Positions 9,975-20,038 of a stretch of DNA of 64,000 nucleotides are shown here, in pieces. Source of the stretch: Aphanomyces cochlioides (taxonomy: Eukaryota > Oomycota > Saprolegniomycetes > Saprolegniales > Verrucalvaceae); the NCBI GenBank assembly GCA_019828595.1, contig JAHQRK010000025.1, positions 930,001 through 994,000 of the forward strand. Reading direction: 5' to 3'. How positions within the stretch are numbered: position 1 is the first letter of the stretch; every line of letters begins with the position of its first letter. Both the position numbers and the translations under genes were made by a program. A model generated the notes under the pieces. The model did not search any database. It worked only from the letters and a program-made list of their open reading frames with translations, and was not told where the DNA came from.

Positions 9975-10293
9975 GATGAGTCCTGAGCAGTTCTTTTTAT
10001 CCCGTAGTGCGACAACGAAATCAGACGTGTGGTCTTTTGGGATGACTCTTTGGGAAAGTCTATGCAACGAAACTCCATTGAAAATATGCAGTGAGCACGA
10101 GTTTCGTATCGAAATTTTTCAAACTGAAGACGACCGACATGAAAAACCAAAGTGCTTAAAACCCGACGTCGAACCATTGTGGATTTTAATTCCAAAATGT
10201 TGGCGGTTGAGTCCTAAACATCGTCCATCGGCGCTTGAGATTAAAGAGTTTCTGGAGGAGCATTATAGCTCTCAAATCAAGCTACCGGCTTAG

Positions 10294-10775
10294 CGAGACC
10301 ATATATATCTTGCATGTGAAATCAAAATATATTTGCATGACAAATAAGTCGACTTGAATTTCTTTTTTAAAAAGACGTGCCCATCCATAACCTCATATTT
10401 TATCACGAGAGTCGTTCAAATTTCAAAATTCGCACGTAATCAATTCAGGCATTTGGTTGATCAGGTCATGAGAGGTCAAAACGAGCTGGTCGAGCGAAGC
10501 AAATGAATTTCTGTGTGCCCGTCATCGATAGCTCCGCGACCACCACAAAGAATAGATGATACACAGAGCGCTCAATGCGGTTCGTGTGCAAGCAAAAGAA
10601 CTCAAAGCATAGCACTTAAGCCGAAGATTTTATGTGTTTTAATGTTAACAGGTCTTCGTCAGAAAAAGGAGCAATGTGCATTACTGTACTTATTAATAAT
10701 AGAAATAGATCCATTCAACCGACAGAGCGAAACTAACGAGAAGCCAGTGCTATTCACACAAGTACATTGCTTTCC
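10294..10775. other. Intergenic, no recognisable gene
   Basis: No family-like frame on either strand; the 10513-10851 plus-strand frame overlaps the nuclease-like gene antisense and is probably chance. Confidence 0.4.
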
Positions 10776-11807
10776 TTATATTCTCATCATGCGATTGCGA
10801 ATAAATTCACGCAGTTCAATCAAGTCGATGGAAATCATGTCGTTTTCATGACCCAACAGAGCATTCGACCACTCCACACCCCAGAAGATGCACGCCATCG
10901 GAAACTCCAAAGTGAGAGGGACAGTCGTGATATCGTCTCCAAATTCAGTCATTTGGACTGCTTGTCCTCGCACATGAAGAATAGCGCGCCGTCGGCTGCT
11001 GACGGGGGAGATATGAATCCCAATCGCTACTTGCACCGATGTATACTGTGGATGCATCCAGCTTCGAATTTTACCAAGTAATTTGTCAAACGTCTGGTTC
11101 TTGTAGGCCATTTCAATGACGACGGTGGGGAAGGGGTCACGATGTGCCGTGCCAGCCAAAACGTGGCCCCCAACGCACATATTCACAGGCATCAAGCTAT
11201 CGTCGGCTTCTTGAGCATAGAAACAACGTCCGTCGCTGACTTGGTATGTTGTCGACCCTGAACCACACAGCGTGCGAATGAGTCGGATGTTGTTTCCTGC
11301 TGTCATAACTTGCTCGATAATGGAAATATAGATCCAATCGCTGGCCTCTGCGAGTACTGCGGTTGGACGACTGTAAATGACGACACGACCTTTATCGTCA
11401 TCGAGAGGTTCAAACTGCCATCGCCGGACGCGCGCTTCGTTCTTCTCGAGCCACTCGTTGAAATCTGTCGACGAAATCGACTCAAAGAGGACAACTGGTC
11501 CCCACGACGGATCTCCATCCGCATCTCGACACGGCGCATTTTCAGCAGGACAGGTGTCGATCTCATGCAGCGCTTGTCGCACTCGTGCCACTCGATGGTT
11601 ATCTGACTCTTGGAGCAAAGACGGCGACGCTGCGCATCTGCTGGAGAACTTGGCGGCTGGAGACATGCGCTTCATTCTTGCAATTAGATTCTGAAGAAAG
11701 AAGTGACAGTTGGTCATCAAACCCATCGTCGTTTGGAAGTTTTCGATTAAAATATCCGATATTCGGGAGCCCTGCCAATAAGGCTTTGATTGTTTTGTTG
11801 GCGACAT
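10776..11807 (-). CDS. Uma2-like PD-(D/E)XK nuclease-family protein, intact
   Basis: A 343-aa single-exon frame; homology to the second copy begins near the inner Met at 11675 (MKRMSPAAKFSS), so either Met could be the start. Core blocks: DGDPSWGPVVLFESIS, FNEWLEKNEARVRRWQ, DKGRVVIYS, IYISIIEQV, DDSLMPVNMCVGG, PTVVIEMAYKNQTFDKLL, K-rich helix, YTSVQVAIGIHIS. The order P-x-(D/N), (V)IE(V/M), T/D, K resembles Uma2-type restriction-endonuclease-fold proteins known in bacteria and some eukaryotes. Here the Asp position is Asn (PVN), whereas the degenerate paralog at 1717 keeps PVD, so cleavage activity is uncertain. No signal peptide or membrane segment. The C-terminal 90 aa (LHVRG, FWGVEWSNALLGHE) are shared with no other gene in the window. 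Confidence 0.65.
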   Translation of the reverse strand: MSPTKQSKPYWQGSRISDILIENFQTTMGLMTNCHFFLQNLIARMKRMSPAAKFSSRCAASPSLLQESDNHRVARVRQALHEIDTCPAENAPCRDADGDPSWGPVVLFESISSTDFNEWLEKNEARVRRWQFEPLDDDKGRVVIYSRPTAVLAEASDWIYISIIEQVMTAGNNIRLIRTLCGSGSTTYQVSDGRCFYAQEADDSLMPVNMCVGGHVLAGTAHRDPFPTVVIEMAYKNQTFDKLLGKIRSWMHPQYTSVQVAIGIHISPVSSRRRAILHVRGQAVQMTEFGDDITTVPLTLEFPMACIFWGVEWSNALLGHENDMISIDLIELREFIRNRMMRI

Positions 11808-11999
11808 CGCGTGCTTGTCTCTTATGCAAGGCGTGCTTTTCCACGCCGAAGGTGAAATTCAAACGCGAAAAACAACACATGGACTAAAGTGTCTACTGGG
11901 ACATGCGGCGGTGAAAACAATTTTTTTCGTCACCTAGTACGTCACCGGTGCGGGTTATGCCAGCCAAGACATAAACCCTCAAGACGACGACACTCCAGC

Positions 12000-12290
12000 T
12001 TCTTCAGAATTACTCGACCAAGTACTTGTAGTGAGGTAAATTGTCAATCAACAATGAGATGCCAATATTTTTCGTCAGGTTTGATGGATTGCTCACTTTT
12101 GTCAATCGAAAATTCTTCCATTGTCTCAACCACTCAAAGCAGGTGACTCGTCCAAAGTCGGTCGATCCCATTGAATTCAAGTCGTGTGAGGGGTGTGTTG
12201 CCGCAGCCACAACGGATCGACAGTGTTATCCACTTTGACAATTGGATAATACCTCACGGTGCATTTGTGACGGTTTTGAAGATCACAATG
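12000..12290 (-). pseudogene. A-type LRR family fragment
   Basis: Minus-strand codons read the middle N-terminal region: CTVRYYPIVKVDNTVDPLWL, then STDFGRVTCFEWLRQWKNF, FRLTKVSNPS and LLIDNLPHYKYLVE, where homology stops at about 12010. Both ends are missing. Confidence 0.75.
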
Positions 12291-12577
12291 TCAATGTTCT
12301 ATGAAGACGTTTGAAGACGTTGACCAACTGGCTAAATCCTTCTTTCTACCGCCAAGATCGAACAAATGTAGAAGCTACAGAGGATTGCTAGTCAGTTGAG
12401 AATTAACCTCAGCCAACTAACAAGGTGTTCTGAACTCCAAATCGCGTGCGTGGGAGGTCTAACCAACTCAAGACAGCCTCACAGAAGAGCCCTTAAAACG
12501 AACGGCGCCTATCCAGGCGACCGTCATAAATGGTGGAGAAGCAGGGTACTCTCCACTTGATCCTGAAACGTGCAAGC
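12291..12577 (+). other. Possible LTR/leader of a retroelement
   Basis: A non-coding stretch directly upstream of the coiled-coil protein. TGGTGGAGAAGCAGG at 12531 has the TGG start expected of a tRNA-primed binding site, and the bases before it (GTCA-TAAA) could end an LTR. No second LTR copy is seen in the window, so this remains a suggestion. Confidence 0.3.
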
Positions 12578-14290
12578 ATGGATCCTCGAAGACAAGAAGA
12601 TCTCAACCTTGGTCCCGATCATGCCGATGCCTTTATTGCCGGTTCTGACAGGGACCCACCTCGAACGAACACTGTGACTGAGTCCGCCATTGTTACCTAC
12701 ACTGAGTCGCCCTTAGCGACGCTACGAAAGCGGGACCTTGAGTACCGCCGATTACATCACGCTAACTCGCCTGAACAGCGAGACCCCGAGAAGAGAAGTC
12801 GACAACTGCCCGCCGAGTTCAGCGACGTAGACATGGGGCCCAGCAAGAGGTCCGACCTAGTGCCTTCTCCAGCAATGGATGTCGGTGAAGCTGGACTATC
12901 GGACCTCTCTGGAAGCGACTTGCCTCTTGAGCCTCGCAACTCGCTCGAAGAATTACCTTTTTGGGTGTCTGATGATGACTCCATGTTTCCAACACGGGAC
13001 CTTGTCCAATATGAAGGTGTCCCTATGTCTGCTACCAATGTGCATTTGGATGATGCGCTCAGTCCCGTGGACGGGAGCATCGTCCCATTTTCACAATCAA
13101 CCGAGACTCTGTCGTCAACCTCGAGTGCAATCACCAGGACCGTCACAACAGTTGTGTCTCGTACGGTGACTGAAAGAACAAGCGCACGGACCAACCCTCA
13201 ATTGCTCCCACTACATGATGAACTCGGCTTGGTTGCTGCTGGACCTGGCAACCATGCAAATCGTCAGGGCCCGGAGCTTCCGGCCTTGACGCATGACCCT
13301 TTGTCAACGAGCCCTGGTGCACATCAGTCGCTTCTTCAAATTGCAAGTTCTGAAGTACCTGCGCTTGAATATGCTCTTCCTGACGGACCCCCCTCGAGTG
13401 AGGACTACCAGCTTACACGACGTGGGGACCGCTTTGGGACCCATGACCATCCTCAAGCAGTGCACAGAGACCAACCTCTTCTGGGACCCACTGATCAATC
13501 CAACGTTCTTGCCGCTGTACCCGGTCTGACGTTCACTACAAATGAGCAGGTTGAGATACCTCTTGAGCTTACGGACTTACCTCGTACGGACCCTTCCGCC
13601 ACGGATATGGAAATATCTGAAATTGATCATGGACTTGCCCTGTTGCCAACGATTTCGGATCTTTCACAGCGTGTCATGGACCTCCAAGATTCTGTCCGTT
13701 ACACGGAAACATCAAATTCACTACAACTCAACCAAATGCTAGTGGACCAACGTGGGGCCAACTCGGCCCTGGGTTCATTGACTTCTGCAGTAGAAGTTGC
13801 GTCCAACAGGACCCAACTCCTTGAGGAGGACCTTTCTTCTCTGGAGCAGGGCCTCTCTTGTACTCGACAAGACTTGCTCAACAGAGTCCAACAAGTAACG
13901 GACCAAGTCCATCAAGTGGGATTGACAGTCGAAACGACCCGGTCCGTTACGGATTCACAAATCTCACACATTCAAAAATCTTTGGCTGAAACGGTCCCAC
14001 GAGAGACCCATTAAACAGCTATCCAAACACTGTCAGAAACCATTCTCGAATTGCGCCAGTCCTTGTAAGACCAAGCGTCCGTCTGCCAACAACTCCGGTC
14101 CGGCCTTCTCTGTAACGAAGACCGCTTTCAGACCGAGCTTCATCAATTACAACAAGAGGTCCAGTCTCTCCGCTTACTCAAAAGCGACTTCCAGACACGG
14201 GTCCCAGCCGAATTCAGCGAAACTCGCCGCCTACTTGAAGAACTCGACAAGTCCAACAAGCACCTTAGCGCCTGTGACTCGGACCTCTCT
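12578..14290 (+). pseudogene. Coiled-coil, Gag-like protein of a retroelement, 3' truncated
   Basis: From the ATG at 12578 (an upstream ATG at 12530 overlaps a possible primer site) the frame is open to TAA at 14012, then continues in the same frame with a further TAA near 14069 to about 14290. There it stops abruptly at an LRR fragment. The first 330 residues are low-complexity, acidic and Ser/Thr/Pro-rich; from about residue 370 on it is a long heptad-like coiled coil (LSQRVMDLQDSV, LEEDLSSLEQGL, LHQLQQEVQSLRLLKS). No zinc knuckle or protease is seen. Position and architecture suggest Gag of an LTR element, but a cellular coiled-coil protein is possible. GGACC/GGTCC pentamers are strikingly frequent throughout. 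Confidence 0.5.
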
Positions 14291-14634
14291 TGGCATTTTT
14301 GCCAATGGTGTGATCTGGGAAATGGTCGTTCTATAGTTGCAACAGTCGCATGTAAAAGAATTAGACTTGAGTTGGAACTGCATAAGAGACCATGAGGCTT
14401 TTAGGCTTGCGGAAGGAATACGTTCGATGAAATTGCTCAAGAAGATAAACTTGGAAGGCAATCGTTTAGGTTGTGCTGGTATGAAGGCCATCGTTGCAGC
14501 AGCCCCTGCTACCGTGAACCACATTTATATTTGCTTTTCGATGAACGAGCTTGCTGTGACTTGTCTTCATCACGAGTGCAATGCATTGCTTGAGTTGGCC
14601 AACAACAAATCCATCTGTCTCGTTCACAGATAGG
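14291..14634 (+). pseudogene. A-type LRR C-terminal fragment
   Basis: Starts inside the family at (G)IFANGVIWEMV and runs to the natural stop at 14633: QQSHVKELDLSWNCIRDHE, LKKINLEGNRLGCAGM, AAPATVNHIYICFSMNEL, ALLELANNKSICL. A stop (TAG, near 14336) and a small indel separate the first 45 bases from the rest. It is inserted between two retroelement-like coding pieces, with sharp junctions at about 14290 and 14636. Confidence 0.8.
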
Positions 14635-14735
14635 CTGCCGTGCTGACCTGGCGCTTGAAGGGAAAGGACAATGCCGCTAACGGTCGGCTCGCTCATAGCC
14701 CAAGTTCTGAAAACTCGTTTCGCTCATCTCGAAAA

Positions 14736-15979
14736 ATGTCTTTCGGACCTCCACCAGCCAGTGCTTGGGACGCGGACAGCCTTGCCGCGCGCTACGACCC
14801 ATACCGGGTTGAATTGGCCAAGATCTCTGAGGCGCCCAGTGAAGAGTTTGACCTTCGAATTGCAGGCGACGCGTATGGTTCGCCGGAGTGCTTTCGTCCC
14901 CTGCCGCCGAGCGGCCCTGGATATTCCTGGCACGTGGATTTCGTCGCGCTGGGGCGCAAGCTGATGGCTTTGCGTGGACTCTTTCTCGAAGGTGACTTCG
15001 ATCTAGCCTTTGCGGCCGGCTCTTGCTTTGGTATCATTCTGGTCAAGCGCCCTTTCGCCATGAATAACGCGCGCTGGCGCCGTTATATCGAAGAGCATCA
15101 CGGAATGGGTCTTGGAGCGACACGCGGAAGCCGAAATTGCCACGGCGAGGTGCGAACGCCCAAGGGGATTGTCCCTGTCGCCCCACTTTTTGTCGAGACG
15201 GCGCTTGAGTATGCAGCCGTTTGGTTCTTGAAACTCGCCAATGACCCCAACCAGGTCCAGAACAAGCTGCGCGACTATACCCACGTTCTTGAAGATCTTG
15301 CCAACTACGCGAAGTCTCGCCATCGTGGCCCACGATTGCACTTCTATGTTGTGCGCTGTCTACTCGCAGTCCATTCTCATCGCTACAACGAGGTAACCGA
15401 CTTTGCCTGACTTCTTGTAATTATTGTTCTTGTAGTTGGTCTCTCGATATGGACCCGAGATCTTCGGCCCGTGGCATCGAGCACCTGTTGGTTTGCACGA
15501 GCGCTCGCGCTCTCGTTCCCAGTCGCCTCGTGATCGCTCTCGTACCCACTCGTCTCATCGTCGGTCGTCCTCGCGCGCAAGTCGTTCACGTTCTTAGTCG
15601 CACCACCGCGGCCATTCCGCTTCGCCTGAAGACGCCTGGAGCGACGAAGAGAAGCCTCCTCTGCGACCGACTGTCGCCGACCTCCCTCGATGTCGCCATG
15701 ATTTTGATGGCCATTGGATGACCGATTCCCAATATGAAGTCGCTGTTCTTCAAGTCTCCGTGAAGAATCTTCGATCGGTGGTGGATGCGATGTCGGCCCG
15801 CGTCGAGAAGCTGCTCGAGCTTGGACCAATGGTCGAGCATCTGTTGCGCCGTACGGATTGTCTCCCACGGTTTGTTGAAGCTGGTCTTGATCGACTTTCC
15901 CAAGAGGATCGCCAAGCTCGTGGTGTGGCCGTGCCATCTGCGGCACCCGCTCTGGCTGCGCTGCCTCCGAATCCCGAGG
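14736..15979 (+). pseudogene. RS-rich protein of unknown function, one intron, truncated by gypsy
   Basis: The ATG at 14736 opens a GC-richer frame (MSFGPPPASAWDADSL). The first exon ends at 15392, followed by a phase-0 intron of about 43 nt (GTAACC...TTGTAG, to about 15435). The second exon starts LVSRYGPEIFGPWH and enters an Arg-Ser domain (ERSRSRSQSPRDRSRT). A TAG stands at 15595, but the same frame stays open beyond it: HSASPEDAWSDEEKPPL, QYEVAVLQVSVKNLRSVV, then a helical segment up to about 15979, where gypsy sequence begins. The first 220 aa are unrecognised. It may be a retroelement Gag or a cellular nuclear protein. Unlike its neighbours in base composition. Confidence 0.5.
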
Positions 15980-17510
15980 TATGTACGGCTTCAACTTGCC
16001 CACATAGAATACGTTGTGGATGTTCCACTCGGCCAGCAGCGCCAATCGAAAGGATGTTCGACTGATCACTTTTGTAATAGGGTATGGGTCCCACCACTGA
16101 AGCTGGAGCATAGTGTTTCCCAACACGGCCTTTGGAACTACTGAGCGGTGTAGGAGTACTTCGTCGCCAATCTTGAATGCATTTTTGTTTTGTCTTCCTT
16201 GTTGATTGGCATATTTCGCCTGCCTCTCTTGGGCTAAGGCTATGTTGTCTTGAACTTGGAGAATAATTGATTCTCGAACCTTCACAAAGTGTTCAACTGA
16301 GGCGATCGTTCTCGCCGGAGGATCGTCCTCGTGGGTATTAGGAACCCATCCAGCGCTATGGGCGAAGCAGCCCAATATCCTCCCCCACTTAAAATAGCGT
16401 CGTCAATGGAGGACGGAAGGCGCGGATGGCGTAGAAAATTCACATAAAACGGAGAGAAAACCGTCGTCACATTTGTGGCAGTGTTGTAAGCAAACTCCAC
16501 ATGGGGCAGTAAAGAGCTCCAAGTCTTCTGTCGAGATGCGCAAAGCAGCGCAAAACGTCCTCAATAGCGCGATTCGTGCGTTCTGTTTGACCATCCGACT
16601 CAGGATGGTCCGAAGTGGACATATTGAGCTTGGTGCCCACTAGCGAAAACAAAGCAATCCAAAATTTGCTGGTGAACCGAGGGTCGCGGTCCGACACGAT
16701 GGACGAGGGTAATCCAAAACGACAGTAGATCGTGTCAAAGAAAAGCTTCGCGGATTGCTCCGCCGTGATAGAATCCTTCACGGGTACAGCCACCAGGAAC
16801 TTGGATGCTCGATCCACACACGTCCATATACCCGTGTTACCTCGACCATCCCGGGGTAATTCAAAAATGTAGTCCATACTGACAGAGGACCAAACGTCCT
16901 CGGGGACTTGCAACATGTGCGCTGGAGCGCGAATGCTCGGTGACGACTCCACCTTCTGGCAAATAGAACATGATGCCACATATCTTGGCACTGTCTTGTA
17001 CATACGTGGCCACCAAAACCGCCGCGGCAGAGTGACGTACGTCTTGTCATGGCCAAAGTGGCTTCCACTTGGCGTGTCGTGGTGTTCCGACACCAGGTCG
17101 ACGCGGAGCTGTGTGTCGCACGGCATCACGATGCGAGGCGACGTCGATGTCGCGGGCTGGAAATACAAAATGCCATCGCGCATGGAGTAGCGTTCGTAAA
17201 GAGTAGCGTCCGGCTTGGGAGAGCGAAAGTTTGCGACGATCGGATGCAAGGAGGGATCCATCCGATACGCACGACGGATGCGATCCGACAAGTCGGAATG
17301 GACTTGGGTCAAACGATTCAAATCGACAGAGGACGATTCCTCAGTCATTGGACGACGCGACAATGCGTCCGCGAGTACATTTTCGCGTCCAGGTTTGTAC
17401 TCGACTGTCATATTGAACTCAGCAAAGAAGGCCAGCCATCGAGCCATGCGCTCCGAGATGTGGGGTGACTTCACAGCGTACTTGAGTGACGCGTGGTCGG
17501 TGTAGACCAC
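15980..17510 (-). pseudogene. Gypsy RNase H end and integrase
   Basis: Opens inside RNase H (VYTDHASLKYAV, GRENVLADALSRRP). The integrase follows: zinc-binding H-H-C-C (HHDTPSGSHFGHDKTY, CSICQK), catalytic Asp in SVSMDYIFELP, second Asp in IVSDRDPRFTSKFW, and Glu in DHPESDGQTERTNR. A frame break near 16480-16500 leads to MEFAYNTATNVTT and then the GKLKPY tail. The extension of this minus-strand frame from 15979 to 15383 is antisense to another gene and not gypsy. Confidence 0.88.
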
Positions 17511-18858
17511 GAAGGGGCTTAGAGTCTAGGAGATAAATTCGGAACTTCACCAAGGCGTATTTGACCGCCAATAGTTCGAGATCGTGAACAGGATAGTTTC
17601 GTTCCGCCGCCCGCAGTTGTCGTGACTGATACGATACTGGGCGATTTATGCCCGATGCATCTTCTTGCATGAGGCAACAACCAATGCCTTGGATGGAGGC
17701 ATCACAAACCACTGAAAACGGACGTGAAAAGTCCAGCAGAGCCAAAACAGGGGTTTCAATCAAGCTCATCTTGATCCCATCAAACGCGGACTGACACTCG
17801 TCCGTCCAAACCCATGGGACGTCCTTCGCAAGGAGGGCCGACAGAGGCCGTGCGATTGACGCGAAATTCTTAGAAAACTTGTGGAGGTAAGTGGCTAGCC
17901 AAAGCCAACTTCGCAATTCGCTGACCGTTTGGGGAGTCGGCCAACTCGTGACGGCTTCGACCTTCGCAGGGTCGACCCGGCAGCCGTTGATGCCAACAAA
18001 GTCCCCCAGGACAGGATTTTCGTCAACCCCAAACATACACTTCTGTAGATTCACGTACAGGCCATTTTCTCGTAGGACTTGAAACAGGGCGCGCAAGTGC
18101 CCTCGATGAACTTCCACATCGGAGACATCCCTCGATGCTCGACTGTGAACATAGATGTCGTCGAAATACGACGGTGCAAAGTCGCGAAGATGACGTAACT
18201 TGTCTGTCACCAAACGGTTGAATGTAGCCGGGGCATTCAACAAGCCCTGTGGCATCACAAGCCACTCCCAGAGCATCCCGCTCGGCGTTGACACCGCTGT
18301 CTTCGGGATATCACAGATTCACATCAGTATATGGTAAAATCCGTCACGCAGATCGACGGTGGAAAAGATAGTCGACCCCGCCATCCCATCAATGATAACG
18401 TCTTTCCTTGGGATTGGGGTTTGTGCCGAAATCGTTGCGGCGTTCAATTTGTTGAAAGCGTATACGATACGCCAACCGCCAGTGGGTTTCTTCACACAGA
18501 AAGTAGGGCTGGAGTGAGGTGACGTACTCGGGCGAACGTGCCCTGCTTGTCTTCTCTTTTCGAAGAAAGCATCAATGTGGTCCACTTGTTCTTTAGGCAG
18601 CGGCCACTGCCGCGTCACGCACCATTTGGTGCCAGGGATGAGGTCGATCTCATGCCTCACTCCCTTGTCCTTCGGAAGGGCTTGAGGAATTTCTTCGGGG
18701 AATATGTCTTCGAATTCCCGTATCAAATCGTAAAAAGCGTTTGTCTTCAGGGACGCCCATGTCGCCGCATATGGATGCGGGCTTCGATCCATCGACGTCG
18801 GTGTCGAGGGTCGAGGAAGTCCTGAGGTCAACCTCCTCCACCGCTTGGATAAGCGCAA
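17419..18858 (-). pseudogene. Gypsy reverse transcriptase and RNase H start
   Basis: 18858-18319 carries the RT fingers (FPEEIPQALPKDKGVRHEID, CVKKPTGGWRIVYAFNKLN, TIFSTVDLRDGFYH). After a TGA near 18317 the same domain resumes: WLVMPQGLLNAPATFNRL, catalytic YFDD followed by IYVHS, then FSVVCDASIQGIGCCLMQ and NYPVHDLELLAVKYAL of RNase H. A frameshift at about 17510-17525 breaks the link to the integrase frame. Confidence 0.9.
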
Positions 18859-19528
18859 TGCTCACGACTTCCTGCCGTCGTAGAGCTTCTTCAAACTTGG
18901 TGAAGCTCATCTCTGGGAGCTTCACAATTTCTTCAGCCACTTGAGGCAACTCCTCCAAGTCACACTGACTGAGGACTAGCTCCTCTGGCGTAACGCCGCG
19001 CACCATGGCGACGTTATTCAAACGGAAATTCTTCCTGCCGATACGGCGCCTCTTCTGGCGGCATCGATCTCGCAGAGCGTTCAGATGCCCTCTTGTAATT
19101 CCAAAACAGGGCGCATCTCGCGTGCTGTTTGCATTCTTCCACGTATTCCATTGTGTTTCTCGGTTCAATTTCCAGGGCGCATCCAAGTCCTTCTTTCTTT
19201 CGGGGTCAACTCCAGACCCAGCGCCCGTGTCGCGCAGCGCTCTCGAATCGCTTTTACGTTTCACTTCCCAGGACATAGTCGCGTCCTTCTTCTTCGTCGG
19301 GTCATTCCTAGACCCAGCGCACCCATCGCGCGGTGCCTTCTCCAGATCGCACTCGACACCCCAGATGTCGACATGGTCTTCACTTGTCATGGTATCTCCG
19401 GTACCATCGCAATCTTCATCCGCCGAGGCAATCCTCCGTCCTTCAGCGGCCTTCATCAAATTAACATCGTGGCCGTGGGTTGCCAAGCCTTCGACGCGGA
19501 GACTTTGTCTCATTGGGTGTGGGCTCAT
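18650..19528 (-). pseudogene. Gypsy protease-RT linker region
   Basis: Charged, low-complexity frame overlapping the end of the protease and the start of the RT. Its final part (SICGDMGVPEDKRFLRFDTG) is out of phase with the RT frame, showing a frameshift near 18700-18760. No catalytic motif of its own. Confidence 0.5.
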
Positions 19529-19949
19529 TACTCACCAAACCCAAAGCCTTGTTGGCGTCCAACGACTTGGATATTGTCTTCAACTTCCAGTTGATAGTCG
19601 GCTGATGCTTCTCCAACCAGCCCATTCCCAGGATGAGATCCCATCGCTCATCCAAATCAATGACGAAATACGTCTCGTCCGATACAAACTGTCGAACTCG
19701 TGTGGGCAGAGTTATCAATACTCGTGGCTGCTCTGCCACCGAACCATCGGCCATCTTCACCCTGACCGTCGCTCGACCGTCGCTAGCTGCGACCGCTTCT
19801 TCTAGCTTCTCCATGTTCATCTTCATCGACGCCTTCCGCGCATAATTTTCCGATGCGCCACAATCAATCAATACCTTCAACGTCCTTGAGAAACCCGGCA
19901 TCGGTATCTCAAAGGACAACATCTTCGAGTGCAGTCCAATCTGGCACAA
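19461..19949 (-). pseudogene. Gypsy aspartic protease
   Basis: A retropepsin-like segment: LKVLIDCGASENYARK has the catalytic Asp in the DxGA motif (Cys at the middle position), and WDLILGMGWLEKHQPTINW is the typical second half. It lies between the zinc knuckle of Gag and the RT linker and is frameshifted from both. Confidence 0.85.
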
Positions 19950-20038
19950 AAGTGTGCCCGAGGCTAGGCCCTCCGCAATAGCATTGCCACCGCGATCAAA
20001 CGGAAGACCTAGTTCCGCCCCAGCAGGTCGCCTCGCGC

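Larger units (their letters stand above)
8865..10293 (+). pseudogene. TKL kinase relic split by a hAT-type MITE
   Basis: The left piece (8865-8908) reads TRHRPILVSEL. It is cut at the GTGAGCTG site by the MITE at 8909-9775, and the right piece resumes with SELCQTNLRRYFRDYPETLV, a TAG (9846), then HKANIIHRDLKGDNVLVTY. The activation loop including the DFG is missing: at 9943-9974 it is replaced by an inverted copy of the GTLNW codons. From [13 protein letters not shown] the frame is open to 10293 (WSFGMTLWESLC, then CWRLSPKHRPSALEI). HRDLKGDN is intact, but a kinase without DFG is not expected to be active. The N-lobe is absent. Confidence 0.85.

Noticed and set aside
15383..15979. Minus-strand C-terminal extension of gypsy pol
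   Set aside because: It is the antisense of the RS-rich gene; the plus strand has an intron, an RS domain and helices, and the typical gypsy tail ends near GKLKPY.
19005..19805. 266-aa plus-strand ORF
   Set aside because: Antisense to the gypsy protease and linker; composition only, no family features.
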